From Rotaria sp. Silwood1 (taxonomy: Eukaryota; Rotifera; Eurotatoria; Philodinida; Philodinidae): DNA of 64,000 nt. The stretch is from NCBI GenBank assembly GCA_905250075.1, contig CAJNOP010000016.1, positions 124,001-188,000 on the forward strand. Direction: 5' to 3'. Both the position numbers and the translations under genes were made by a program. The notes beneath the pieces were generated by a model. That model worked only from the letters and a program-made list of their open reading frames with translations. It ran no database searches and was not told the DNA's origin. How positions within the stretch are numbered: position 1 is the stretch's first letter; each line of letters opens with the position of its first letter. Below are positions 12,222-24,086 of the stretch, piece by piece.

Positions 12222-13870
12222 ATGTCCCTAGGTGACGACGACAACCACGACGCCAATGTTTTACCATTTGCCGATTGTGAAATTGCTACTGATGTTTATT
12301 TAGATCGTGCGATCTCTCAAATATCAAAACGTCATAATAACAAAAAGACACATAAGAAGTCAAACAAACGACAATCCAATGATACTAACAATGAACAGTA
12401 TACCAATTTACAAAATACAGTGTCCTGTATCTATTTTGAAAGTACAGAAGAAGAAAATAATTTTCTTAAATTTATTCCATATACAGGACCCAGTAATACA
12501 TTACATCTTGGAAGACTTCTTTATCTCCCACAATTAATATCACATATTAGTAATGATTTAAAGATTAGTTTTCAACGTTTTATTCAAGATTATGATCGAA
12601 CAATAGCATCTATAACACCATCGTTGGAGACCCTGTCTCTTTCCATCTATTTACGTTTTGGAATTTCTTACATAGCGAAACTAGATATCATGCCTGATGA
12701 ACCAATGTCACTTAGAGATTTCACTATTTTTCGAAATCGAGGTTTTTATTTAAAAATAGACACAACAATTTAAACTCTAAGTTAAATATTTTTTTATTTA
12801 TCGTAGGTAAAAAACTTAAAACATCATTCTATACTTGTAAAGGTGTTACTTCACCAAAACGTCTTATAACAACAATTACTAAACTTAATTATCATCAAAT
12901 ATCATCAAATACATATTCATATGAAATTCAACTATATGCAATTAAAAATAACCTAAATACTATTCTTCATTTTCAATATGATGAACTATTTCATTGTCGT
13001 TCAGTATATTCTCGATTAGATCATCCAATTAATTTTGATTTTATTCGTGATAAAACATCAAGTTTATTTCGTTCAATAGATGATTCATATTCGGATATAT
13101 TTGATTTTCGTATTCAATTATCACGAGGAAAACATTTATCAAAAACTGATACCATTGTTTTAGATGTGTTACGTGGTGTACCTATTGATCAGGTTTTATT
13201 TCTTGATACATCAACACAAATTTTACGTGTTTCATCAAAATTACAAAAATTTGTTAAATACTTAAAATGTACACGTTCAAGTAGTTATCAAAATGTTGAT
13301 GATCAATTTGTTATAAATATTGGTACATATGAAGAATTTCAATTAAATAGTCGAGGTCAATGTGAACCATTAATGAAATCATCAAATACCATGACTATTG
13401 AACTACTGGATGTCAAAACTATACCATCAGGAAAAAAACTTTATGATACGGGAATGTGGTTTTCAACATTGTGTCAAACATGTGTTGATTTGCCAACAAC
13501 AACAATTGAAAAAAATTCTAATAAATCATTTAAATGGTTCTCAGGTATATTTGTATGGGGTAGACGATATAATCAATCAATAAAACAAATGAATGTTAAT
13601 CAATTAACAACATATAGAACACATCAGTCTAAACAAACTTATACAAGTGAAGAATTAGCATTCATTAAAAAAATTTTACGAGAAGAAAATTTACGAAATA
13701 TTTTATTGAATACGAATGAAGAAAAATCTTATGGCAGAAAAGATATTGACCAAATATTTGAAAATATTATGGAAAGATTAAAAGCAAGTGCTGCACCATC
13801 AGCTAATGAAGCCATGAAAAAAGTTGAACGAGCCTATCGTATTGTATGTAAAGAATTTATTGAGTCATAA
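12222..13870 (+). CDS. Uncharacterised 527-aa protein
   Basis: Exons 12222-12741 and 12807-13870 are joined by a 65-bp GT..AG intron (donor after CGAG, acceptor TCGTAG), keeping the frame for 527 aa. I do not recognise the family. An acidic start (MSLGDDDNHDANV) is followed by a Lys/Asn-rich linker (residues 40-60). The large central part, roughly residues 75-420, looks like an alpha/beta globular region, with blocks such as SLSIYLRFGISYIAKL and DFTIFRNRGKKLKTSFYTCK across the junction, then DVLRGVPIDQVLFLDTSTQ. The C-terminal ~90 residues are charged and helical. No signal peptide, TM segment or catalytic motif is obvious. AATAAA at 13905 is a suitable polyadenylation signal. It stands alone on the plus strand, next to the gene-poor region. 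Confidence 0.75.
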
Positions 13871-16043
13871 GTGAAGTTTATGCTTTAATAATTTACTCTT
13901 GGAAAATAAATTTTATTTGGCAAGCTTTTTCATTAATTACTCGTTCCTTTAAAATATTTTTGTAAGATAACGAAAATTCAATATTCCAAGAAATCATTAT
14001 TCTCGTTCATTTATACATATATATGAGCTGAATGAGTATGTCGAACGGAGCATGAATATATAGTTTGCATTTCGATTCGTCCATTGTGTAATTGAAAAGA
14101 AACTGTAAAAAAGTTGATTGATTGAGCATCTCACATTGATTACAATTAAATCACTTTTTTTTTCCTGCAATGTCATAATTTCAAGTATAGTTAGTTTATA
14201 AACTTTTTGAAGACATTCCCTAATGTCATTTATCATGAAAAGTTGAGAGATGAAACTCTTATCTGATTAGATTTCGAGTTAGCAAGGTGAAAAAAAGGTC
14301 GATCTGATTTAAATAATTCAACTGTCTCATAGCACGTATTTGTAAATAGTCTTAGAAACTTATCTTGATTTTTGTGGAATTCATAATCTTGAAGAAAATA
14401 GTAAGGATGTATTTAAATCAAGGTTTTTGCGATTGCTTCAAAATCATAATAACCCGGGATGGGAGGAGGAAAGATAGGGATCATTGGACACGTTTTGTAG
14501 CACGCAGAAAAAGGTACATCAGTAATAACAATGCTAAGATCATTCTGGAACTTTCTAGAATCGTCAAAAGCATTTTATGAATCTAAGATTTCTATTGTAG
14601 TTTTTAATTAGTTTTAATGTTGGAGGTTTGAGTATTTAATGCAGCGGAAGAATCTTATTGTAGGTATCAATCAGTTAGGTGATGATATCGTTGATCTAGC
14701 AAAGTCAAAATAGGACCATCATAGAAAAATATGAACTAATTGAATTCGAAGTTTGGGTAAAACGGAACATTATATGTCAGTTTATCAAGAGAAAGGGCGA
14801 TGTGCTAAGGAATTAACTGAACAAAGAAATCAAAGTATGTAGCAGTTTTTAATATGGTTGTTGAATCAACGAAATGAGGAATAAAATAATACTTGTCGTT
14901 TCCTATGGCATGGATCATATATATTATAACTAGAAGAAAGAAATCATGTATCGAGAATCTAATAAATTGATAGAATAGTAATTCTAAATGCAAATAATTT
15001 CGAAATGATAAAATTTCACTGGGCGCCTATCAAGTATAAAAATTTTTATAATTTAGATTTATTCATTTATTTGGTATTTTTTTTTAAATAAATTATTTGA
15101 ACCCTTTAATAATATACCAAAGATTTATTACAGTCAGGCTTTGTAAGTTCCACACTTTAGTGTCTCATGGGGTCGCACTGATAACTTCTCGTTATTTGTA
15201 ACAACAGATAAAAGCAAGTGACTTAACTTAATTGAATCATCGAGTGATGAGGTATCAAGTGACTATTTACTGCCGAATAGAGCTTCATTTGGGCCATCGG
15301 TACATTTAGATAGAAAATTTTTGCAAGCCTTCGATGAGATTTTATAGTGTCGGTGTCACTAATTATGATATGTCATAGGTAGTATTTTACAAGACGGCTC
15401 AACCAATCACAGTTGTATCTATGTATAGAATTTGTCTTAGATTTTGTCCTAAGAGTTTTCATTCCATTTCGTAGTAGTAGTAGTTTGGCGAATGAGTCCG
15501 CTCACATGTTCAAAAAAGTAAATTTAAACAAAAGTTTGGACTCCAACTCTGATTACCATCTTCATCTAGAAAATGACTTTTATGGAAAAGCAAAAGTAGC
15601 AATCACTAGCAACTCTTACGAAGACTACTTGCTTAACTATTTTGTACATCATATACAGTTATTTTTGGAACAAAAAACAAGAAGCGCGTAACAAGCTGCT
15701 GCCCTAATAATACGCATACATTTTGTGTTTTGTTCATATCTAAGTTGTATTTTGTATTCTTATCTCTGTTATTACAATAAAGAAATCTGGTGATTTTCTC
15801 TACAAAATGGTTTTCATTATTTTTTCCGCAATTCCACTCAAAAATATCTATCTGAGACATTCGAGATAGTAATATTATTTGATTTTGTAACTTTTTTTGA
15901 ATGTATTGCATCTTCGATAAAACTTGAACAAAAATTGATTAGAGTATATTTCAATGATCCATCTCATTATAAAATGCTTCGTTTCATAAGAAAAGTAAAT
16001 GTACATTACTGCTTAATATCATGGTCAAAGACAAACTAAGAAT
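13871..16043. other. Gene-free stretch
   Basis: AT-rich sequence after the 527-aa gene. Two longer ORFs (14365-14580 plus, 15413-15691 plus) show no family features, and the second begins inside non-coding-looking sequence. I see no convincing gene. Confidence 0.45.
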
Positions 16044-16202
16044 GCGCTGGTGGTGTAGTGGTATCATGCAGTAAGTACCAGATTGAGACCCGATGATTTA
16101 TTCAGTAAGATCCTGATCTTCAAAATACCTCATCAAGCTTCATAACTAGATAAGAGTGATCGTGATTATTGAATAACAAAAGGGTTCGATTCTCGGCCAG
16201 CG
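16044..16202 (+). pseudogene. Split tRNA-Gly-like sequence (pseudogene or tRNA-derived repeat)
   Basis: The 5' part (16044-16069) starts GCGCTGG and contains a perfect A-box consensus, TGGTGTAGTGG at 16051. The 3' part contains the B-box GGTTCGATTC at 16183 and ends CCAGCG, which pairs with the 5' acceptor strand except at the first base pair. The layout resembles metazoan tRNA-Gly. About 85 extra bases lie where the anticodon arm should be, no anticodon stem can be formed, and the T stem pairs at only three of five positions. So it is not a functional tRNA as written. It could be a tRNA copy disrupted by an insertion, or the head of a tRNA-derived SINE. Confidence 0.55.
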
Positions 16203-17386
16203 AATTATTATTCCAATTCCTCGTTCCTTTTAATGTTCGATACTCTCATGTTCACTCTGAGCCGTATATGAGCAGCTTCTGAACAAGTTCAGCACAATTT
16301 TTACGAATGAGAAAAAGGTCTTACACCATACATCTCAACAGTTACGCAATATCAGAATTGAGTGCATTGGAAACAAGAAAGAAACAGGGTATTCTTAGAT
16401 ACGATTTTTATGTTTTGAGCTTATTTTTTTATTCTCATGCTTGGCAGCATTTACATGAAAAAATAACAATAAATTAGAATACAACAAAAACAAAAGATAC
16501 AAGTAATACTCGTCGCTGTATCTCGCTTGACCTTCGACCGAATTCATTCTATTCAATTTAAAATTTATTATTAAACGCTTACACGATAAGAATAATCCTC
16601 AAAATTCAGAAATGGATTATTCTCAAAGAGTAGAAGATAAAAACGAAAGAAATTGAAGTATATTGCCACTAATGTTACTCTTTTTTTGATTAAAACTCAA
16701 GGAAATTCCATTGTTTTGACAAGCACTTGAACTTTTGTTCATAGATTAACTGAACATTACTTTGAAAGTTTTTTGGTATTCTAGTGACAGTGAATGCGTT
16801 TATGGTATGAAATCCTATCTAAGCATTTTAACTTCAGAGAATATTAGTACTTTTGGAAAACGACTTTTAAATGACAGTTTTACATAGGTATCAGCTAGAC
16901 AGACATGTATCGGACTCTGAAATCCTTTTTTCAACTGTACGGAAGTTACACTTGAATTCACCAAAACAAATTTTTCGTAGTCAACATCGGACTTACATTT
17001 GTGAAACATTCACATAGTCTTTGCAGATTTTTATAGTAACAACTTTAGTCTTCAAATGTTAAGCAGTGAGCAATAACACACTGATTTATAGATTCATAAA
17101 TAAGTTTCAAGAAAAACAACAGTCAAAGAGGTATTTTCTTTTGAAAACAACACAAAAAGAAGTTTATATATTGGTCAAAAAAGTTTTCGAATTTTCACAA
17201 AGTCGTGCCGTCTCAAACAGAAAGTATTGGTGAAGTCTTAGTCGAAAAGTTTGGCTCTGCACGGCGTTTCTATTATACTTTTTAGTCAAAAAGTATGAAA
17301 AGTACTTAAAAAGGTTCACTTATAAGTACTTTTTTTTCTGTTTAAAATCTACTTTTGAAAGTACTTAATAGTTGGTTTTTGCCTAC
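16203..17386. other. Gene-free stretch with AGTACTT motifs
   Basis: No gene seen. Near 17300-17370 the motif AAAGTACTT or its complement occurs three times, just before the poly-T run (about 17387-17400) that ends the BAHD pseudogene. Confidence 0.4.
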
Positions 17387-18316
17387 TTTTTTTTTTTTTT
17401 ACATGGAATGGATATTGTTGAATTGGCAACATGATCTATCAATGCTATGAAATCTGAGGCACCGCGAATATTGATTGCTGTGTTTGTTTGTAGAATGCGT
17501 TGATCGTCATTTGTAAAACAGTGAGTATTCAGCGTAAAGATGATATAAGCAGTGAGTACATCGTGAATAGTCGTAAGTTTATTGCCACTTAAGTCATGCA
17601 AACGGGCAGTTGTGCTCCTTAAAACAGATGATGATTTGGTCATAGATATTTTGATTATTGCTCAAATACTACATTACTTCTTCTTTTGCTTGCGCATCGG
17701 AGATATATTTCATCGTGGGTGCAAGAGACATATTCAAATCATCTTCATTCTACAAACATGATTCAACCACTGGTGATGGTTCGAGCCGCTCTAATTGTTG
17801 ATAGAAGCGTGAAAATGCAGACAAAAAATTCGCATATGCAGATGCATCGCCCCATACATGTGAGCAACTTGTACCTAGTAGCCATTCATCACTTGCTTTT
17901 ATATGTATCGATTTCAAGCGAAAAAAAGAGGCTCGTACTGAGAACATCGCATTAGTTTAACATAGTCAACTACATCAAGAAATGATTTGAACAATGTGTG
18001 TTCTATGTCGATTACCACGTGACACTCGAAAGGGCATTTTAAGAATCCAGTGTTTTCAATCAGTGTGACTGAAACTGTATTATCCGTCGTGTCGATTGCA
18101 TATTGATCATTATCTAGTAGAATCGGTCGATCGGCAACTAAAGGTCATAATGATAAAACACGAGATAGAGCTTCTTGAATATAATCAATATCCAAAGCCG
18201 ATGGATATACGAATACGTTATTGATGCGCGCAATCATCCATAGATCAATGCCGGCAAGTTCAATATGACGATTCAAACTTTGTCGGCGAACATGGTCGGA
18301 CAGTATAAGAATTCAT
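17387..18316 (-). pseudogene. BAHD (HXXXD) acyltransferase pseudogene
   Basis: Read on the minus strand, reading frames chain into a BAHD-type CoA-dependent acyltransferase, a family best known from plants and fungi that esterifies or amidates small molecules. From 18316 there is an N-terminal MNSYTVRPCSPT block, then a frame change near 18262 into ELAGIDLWMIARI. An in-frame TGA at 18147-18145 sits where LSLWPLVADRP would be expected. A second frameshift lies near 17935 in a T run, followed by GTSCSHVWGDAS with the catalytic HxxxD (HVWGD). TAG stops and another frame change then lead to TIHDVLTAYIIFTLNTHC. The sequence ends in an A run at 17400-17387, so the C-terminal third with the DFGWG motif is missing. 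The gene is clearly inactive. Acquisition from a non-metazoan is a plausible inference. Confidence 0.72.
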
Positions 18317-20799
18317 ATTCTAAAATCGTTATATCTCAAAACTGATAATGTTGAATTTTATTCTTAGCCATTGCAAAACTTAGCTTAATAGACGGTACTC
18401 TTTGTACAAGGAAACCGATTTTGGTTTAACAATGATAAGCAAGTGAATTCCAAAAATGATTTACACTCAGATGCGGCAAGAGCTTAGTTTCTTCGGATAA
18501 GAAAAGTTAAAGCAAAGAACAATATTATTTAGTTCAGGTTTTTCTTCTCTGCCTCGAATGAAAGAGCTCAGATAGCTCGAAGTTTCAGGATAAAAACATT
18601 TTGGCGCGATCTTTGCTAGGTTGCAATGTGAAACTTGATGGAAAGCTTCAATTGATTATGAGAACTCCAACTATATCGATCAAAAAACCGCGACGGGGAT
18701 CAAAGGAGCAGCATGTCGAAATTCACCAACATCCATAGCACAAGAATAAAGTGTGAGAGCCAGAGAGATAGACTGTATTGTGCTGAGCTCAAGATGTCAA
18801 GAAAAATCAAAAATTTGAACAAGTACATCGACACTTCTAATGTAGTGTTTTGAGAATAAGTCCAACCTTTTCGTTGTATATGTCAGCATGCAGTACGAAA
18901 CGTACTTCATAGAATCAGACCTCAACGTACTAAAAATCAATGTTACTTATCCATATACAGATGCAACTGATCAGAACATCGAAACTTTAGTTTTCAGCGA
19001 GGTCTATAAAATCACTATAGTAAAATCTCATCAATTCTCTCGAAAGTTTTTAAATTTAGATTTTTTGTTGTTATTTGATAGACTTTACTGTGAAAAGTTG
19101 ATGATGAATATATGATATATTTTGATTCGATGTTGGAAGACTTGTAGAGCAAGCACTGATAAAATTTTCGGAAAGATAATTTTTTTCTATAAGATTTGAC
19201 AGTCTTTAAACTTTTCATTTTCAATACACTAGTTCAACTGCACGAAATCCTATAAAACTGCAAAAGGTTGAAGAAAAAATTCTCTGCAAACTGTTTAGAA
19301 GATTACATTTTTTCACTCATTTTCAAAATCATAAAAAGTTGGCTCAAAATTAAATTTGCTTCCTTTGAAACAGCAGTTCTTTGAGTTTTCTGACCTAAAG
19401 TTTCTCAAAACAATGTAATACTAAATCTCTATAGTCAGTTTTCAGAAAAACTCATCGAAAACTGTATTGATTCATATGAAATTTTTTGAAAATAATCGTA
19501 TGAGCGATATAGTTGAAAAAGACTTCAATACAATAAATCGTTGGTATAAAACTCATACTTTGAGATAAAGACGATCATAACATTACTAACTTCATTTTGA
19601 ATAAATAACAGGATTTTGATTCAGTTTTCTAAGACAGTAACTTATCTTGTGTATTGTCTAAATCCAAAATATCACTTATGTCTGCCTTATTAATGTAGTA
19701 CTATGAATCCAACGCGAGAACTAACTCGAGTTTGTGTCATTTCTAGTTTCAAGCAAAGTTCCTTTCCATACTTTGTGAGGAAGTGAAAACTTATTGAGCC
19801 GGTTTAAAAACATAGTTTGTGGAACCCATCAACAAATACATGATGTCTTCTTTTAGTTTACATTTTAAATGAGTTACAGTCGACAAGAAACACTTCATCT
19901 AGATGATCCTTTTCATTTATATACCTCTCGAAAAGGTCGTCCGACAGCTCTCAAATTTAATCACACTGACAGTTTGTAATGGTTTCTATACTGACAGGTT
20001 CAGCAATTCAAAATAGCATTATTACATACCGAGAACTTTCAGAAGCTCACAAAAAATGAAGGAACTATGAAGATAAGACTTATTGATCTCGACAGTCATA
20101 TATAGTGAACCTTACAACATTATGCTCGTTATCAAATGATGTTGTAAACATTATTAGGCGCCGTGAGCGTTTACAGCTATATTTTTGACAAGAAAAATAG
20201 ACGCACAACTATATTCAGAACGAAAAAAGTTGACTAACTTAGTTATCTAAGAAAAGAAGGAGATTATTGTGAAGAAAACATTCCGCCATGATGCTTCATA
20301 TGAACGATTGACATTTTAATATTCGAAATGCAGATCTAGAGTTAATTTGCTATGTCGTGCGGCAAAAATGCCGTAGTGCCTATTGATAATTACTGTTTGA
20401 GATTTATATTAAGTTGAGTTCATATCTTAGTAACTTACTTTTAAATATTTCTTAAAGAGAAAAGATACAATACGTTACACGTTTTTAATTTCTTTATTGT
20501 AACATAATATTGCTCACACCATTGTAACACTTGTCGTATAGAAAGAGAACCATGCTGACGAGTATTAACACGCTTTCTACTATAACAAAAAAAAACGTGC
20601 CAACCAACAACGTTTTCTGAAAAGCTAATGAGTGTGGCTGTATGAACGTGAATATGACACTCACCATATCACCAGTCTCGAATGTATAAGGCATTAGAAT
20701 TACTTCTTAATTCGAATTGCTTTGGTTGTTATGTTGTTTCTCTAAAGAAGCATTATCACTTACAGCGATAACTTAGTCTTGTGTCTCTTGCCGGATTGT
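18317..20799. other. Gene-free stretch
   Basis: AT-rich sequence with short ORFs only (18888-19115 plus; 19015-19224 minus; 20494-20694 minus). None has a recognisable domain. The last could be decayed sequence downstream of the Penelope-like element. Confidence 0.4.
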
Positions 20800-22130
20800 T
20801 TTTGAAACTAAAGTTTAGTGTGGTAGTTCATAAACATTGCAATGCAAATTTTCGTAATGGATAAGTAGTATTAAGTCGTTTGAAGAACCGTTTATCATGA
20901 GAAGACATGAATCATGGTAGATGACTATTTAATAATAATGTAAGTTTAATATTTAATCGTTCTCTATCAAAGTCTTTTAGATTGGAACTAAGACATACAG
21001 CTCATAACAATGCACCTTTTACAGTACTAGAATGAATACAATGTGGATGAGTTGATGAATACATTGAAATATATGGTTCCGCTATCGATTTGTGGAAGAT
21101 TGAAATTTTCACTTAACTACTTTTATTTTCATTATAATTATAATAGAGGAAGTAGTCAACACTTAATACAATAAACAGAACTGACATATCGGTCATAAAG
21201 TTCGTTGTGTGAAGTTTTATGTTCTACTAACTTTTGTTTTCATTCTAACATGCAGATATTAGCTAATGTCATTGCTAATGGTAATTTCATCTCTTATTTG
21301 TTGATAATACTTATCTTCATCAGTAAGAAGTTATATTAAAACTAGACGAGCCCATTTCATCACAATATCCATCGTCATTTTATAAAATTTGCCTTTTCTG
21401 AGTCATTACAAAAGAACCACTCTAATTCCTCTATAGTACCTTTTTGAAGCATTGTACCATGTAAATATGGTGACATCGAAAGTAGTAAATAATGTTGCTG
21501 ATGAGAGACGAACACTAGCATTATATTGCCATAATGGTCGAACAAAGTCAATCCCATTAATAAATGTTGTTTGTTATACTACTTGATCACATATTGGATG
21601 AAGAATTTGAGCTAAAAAGCGTAAAGCATCAGTAACTATTGTTCATATGGAAAAAAAGTTGATCTTAACGTTTTGCTAGCCTATGAATAGTAATCAGACA
21701 AATCAATTTTTTATCCTATTCTCTATAATAGTATACTTATTTGGGTTTAGATTGAAACACAAATATGTCTATTCAAGTGTATTAGTGTTTTGTATTATAT
21801 GGTATTTCTATTATTCAAGATCGACTGTCTTCTTATTTAATAATAGCTTCTTTTGATGACAATACAGTTTGTAAATTATCAACAAATGCATTGATAATAT
21901 ATGCTATTTCTTTATAAACATTTGTATTGTGCATACACTGTAATACTGCTTGTGGGTAATCTTCGATATTGCTCATATGGAACACTTTACTCTTGTCTGT
22001 TCTTCGTAAGACAACATTGAAATTCTTATATTGACCTTGAATACTTTTCATAAATCGATGCTTATAACCTACACAAATTAATAGTCTAGGTGAAAATGAT
22101 GTTGAATATAATCGAAACCTAATCAAATTG
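20800..22130 (-). pseudogene. Degraded Penelope-like retroelement reverse transcriptase (Athena-type)
   Basis: Minus-strand frames broken by many stops and frameshifts line up in the order of a Penelope-like element RT. First comes VVLRRTDKSKVFHM with VFVDNLQTVL-type helices (22126-21833), then LNPNKYTII (fingers, where NPKPHK is expected). FLAQILHPICDQ and TLFTTFDVT follow, next to TMLQKGTIEELEWF (the FDVTxLYTMLP region, about 21430-21520). The LPLAMTLANICMLE block (about 21280) and DRYV stand at the YxDD box with the two Asp lost. SIAEPYISMYSSTHPHCI and VKGALL...LNIKLTLLLNSHLP end near 20850. No GIY-YIG endonuclease was seen, in keeping with bdelloid Athena elements, which lack it. The copy is non-functional. 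Confidence 0.8.
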
Positions 22131-24086
22131 AATATTATCGTTATTGAATCGAGTTCTTTCTAACACACTGGGTTCTTAATGACGCTTTTCTTTATTTTGC
22201 AGTGATAGAGTCATATGATGATTTGATTCATTGATTTGCATAGAAGATAGCTACTGACAAATAATAGCAATTATTTCTTTCAGTTCTTGCTCGTTTAGTC
22301 TATACTATGTATTTACGTTAGTAGTCTATTGTAGTTTTTTTATCACAATAATTATATCGAATGTGGGTGAATCTTTACTATCTGCTTTACTTTGTGCGCA
22401 ACCTTCTCGTATATCATCTTCTTTATCTGTAGCACATTACATCTACCATAGAACGTTCATTATTGAACAATGATATTCATTTTCAAGTACCGTCTATTGG
22501 TAGTAGGTGGTCGACAGCTCTATTCTGAAATATGTTTAGCTTTCCTGAAGTATCAAACTGCCAATATCTGAAAAAATTCGAACTTATATTTGGTTTTATA
22601 TCGCGCAAAATATACTGTGATAAACACAATAACACAGATTATAGTACAAGTAATAGACAACAGTCATGGTCAAGAAGAAGCATCGTGAAAAAGTAGATGG
22701 TATGTAAAATTACATAATACCTTTTTTGATCTGAATCTAAACCGAATCGAACTGTATTGAATTCTTTTGTTCGTTTTGGACTTTGACATGTTCGTCAATA
22801 CCATTGTTATGAAGTCACATACTTTTCTCATTTGAAATAATTTTGGAACAATTTCAAACTATTTTATAAGCTGTAGGTAATAGATAATATCATCAAATCA
22901 TGCTTTGATTGAGCGATAGTTTTTAATTGACATGACAATAATGTAGGATATGCTGTGAGTATGAGTGTGAAGAAGATCATCACTTACACACACTTATACC
23001 GACAGAAATCTACGTTTAGAAACTCCCAACCCCCATGCATACTCTTAAGATGGATTTAATAGAAATTCATTTCAATTTCATTTAGAAGAATTTATGTGGA
23101 GACAGAAATTTGACGATGAATCTTTCAAAAAAATTGTTTTGTAAATTAATTTTTTATATCCTGTTCAATAATTATTTCGTTCTTTTTTTTTCGATCAAAT
23201 TCATATGTTGATGTGGGACATCTATTCTATATAGAATTTCACTCCCTTCATAGTGGCGTTCTTGTTAATCAATAATTTTTCTTCTTCTGTCTCTATATAC
23301 ATAAATAACAGGAGTATTGTAAAATTGCATAGACCCTTTTCCCTTCTTTAGCTTTAAATTTGAAATATGATCATATTTTATATGCAGCAGAAAATCAATA
23401 TTCCTTTCGTCTCAGCTGAACTACGAGAGGAGCAATCAATTTTTGCTATGCCTTTACTAAGGCATGTGATTGAATTGCTCTGGTGAGTTAATGTAGGATA
23501 TTATTCTTGTTTGGTATTGGCAATTTTTCATAATACATCAAAGTTAAAGAAGAGATTAGATGGAGTGTTTAGCAGTATTTTTTCTTCTATGTTGTATCTC
23601 ATCATATTTTCCTTAAAACCTGCCATCTAATAAGACGCTCTGATCTCAAGTAAACTCACGTCATCTACAATTGATCAATATTTTTACCATTGAATTTTTA
23701 TGTTCTATATTATTCTCAGAGAAATAGAAAAATTTCGATCAGCAACAGTTTCACTGTAAAATGAACCCTCACGTACTCGAACAGCAATATGAAATATGAG
23801 AAAATTCATTTCCTTTAATTTCAATATTCAGTTACACGTATTTCGATGCAATACTAATTGTTTAATTCATTTTCATTAACTATGAGATAGTATATTCACA
23901 GCTTAATTATTGTCTTTAGATTGATGAGTTCGCTGGTTTTCACGTTTTATATATAGTCATGCGTACTTTTTCAATACTAGTAATATAAATAGCTTTTGTC
24001 TCACGCGTACGCTTTGAGGTGTTTATTTGAATATGATGTACTTTTGTCTATTTTCTTTGTAAGATTAAAGAATTTTCTAACTCAAC
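22131..24086. other. Spacer upstream of SLC49A4
   Basis: It may include the decayed 5' part of the Penelope-like element at its left end. The rest is AT-rich without recognisable genes and must contain the SLC49A4 promoter. Confidence 0.4.

Noticed and set aside
14365-14580. Arg-rich plus-strand ORF
   Set aside because: Short, with no splice context or family motif.
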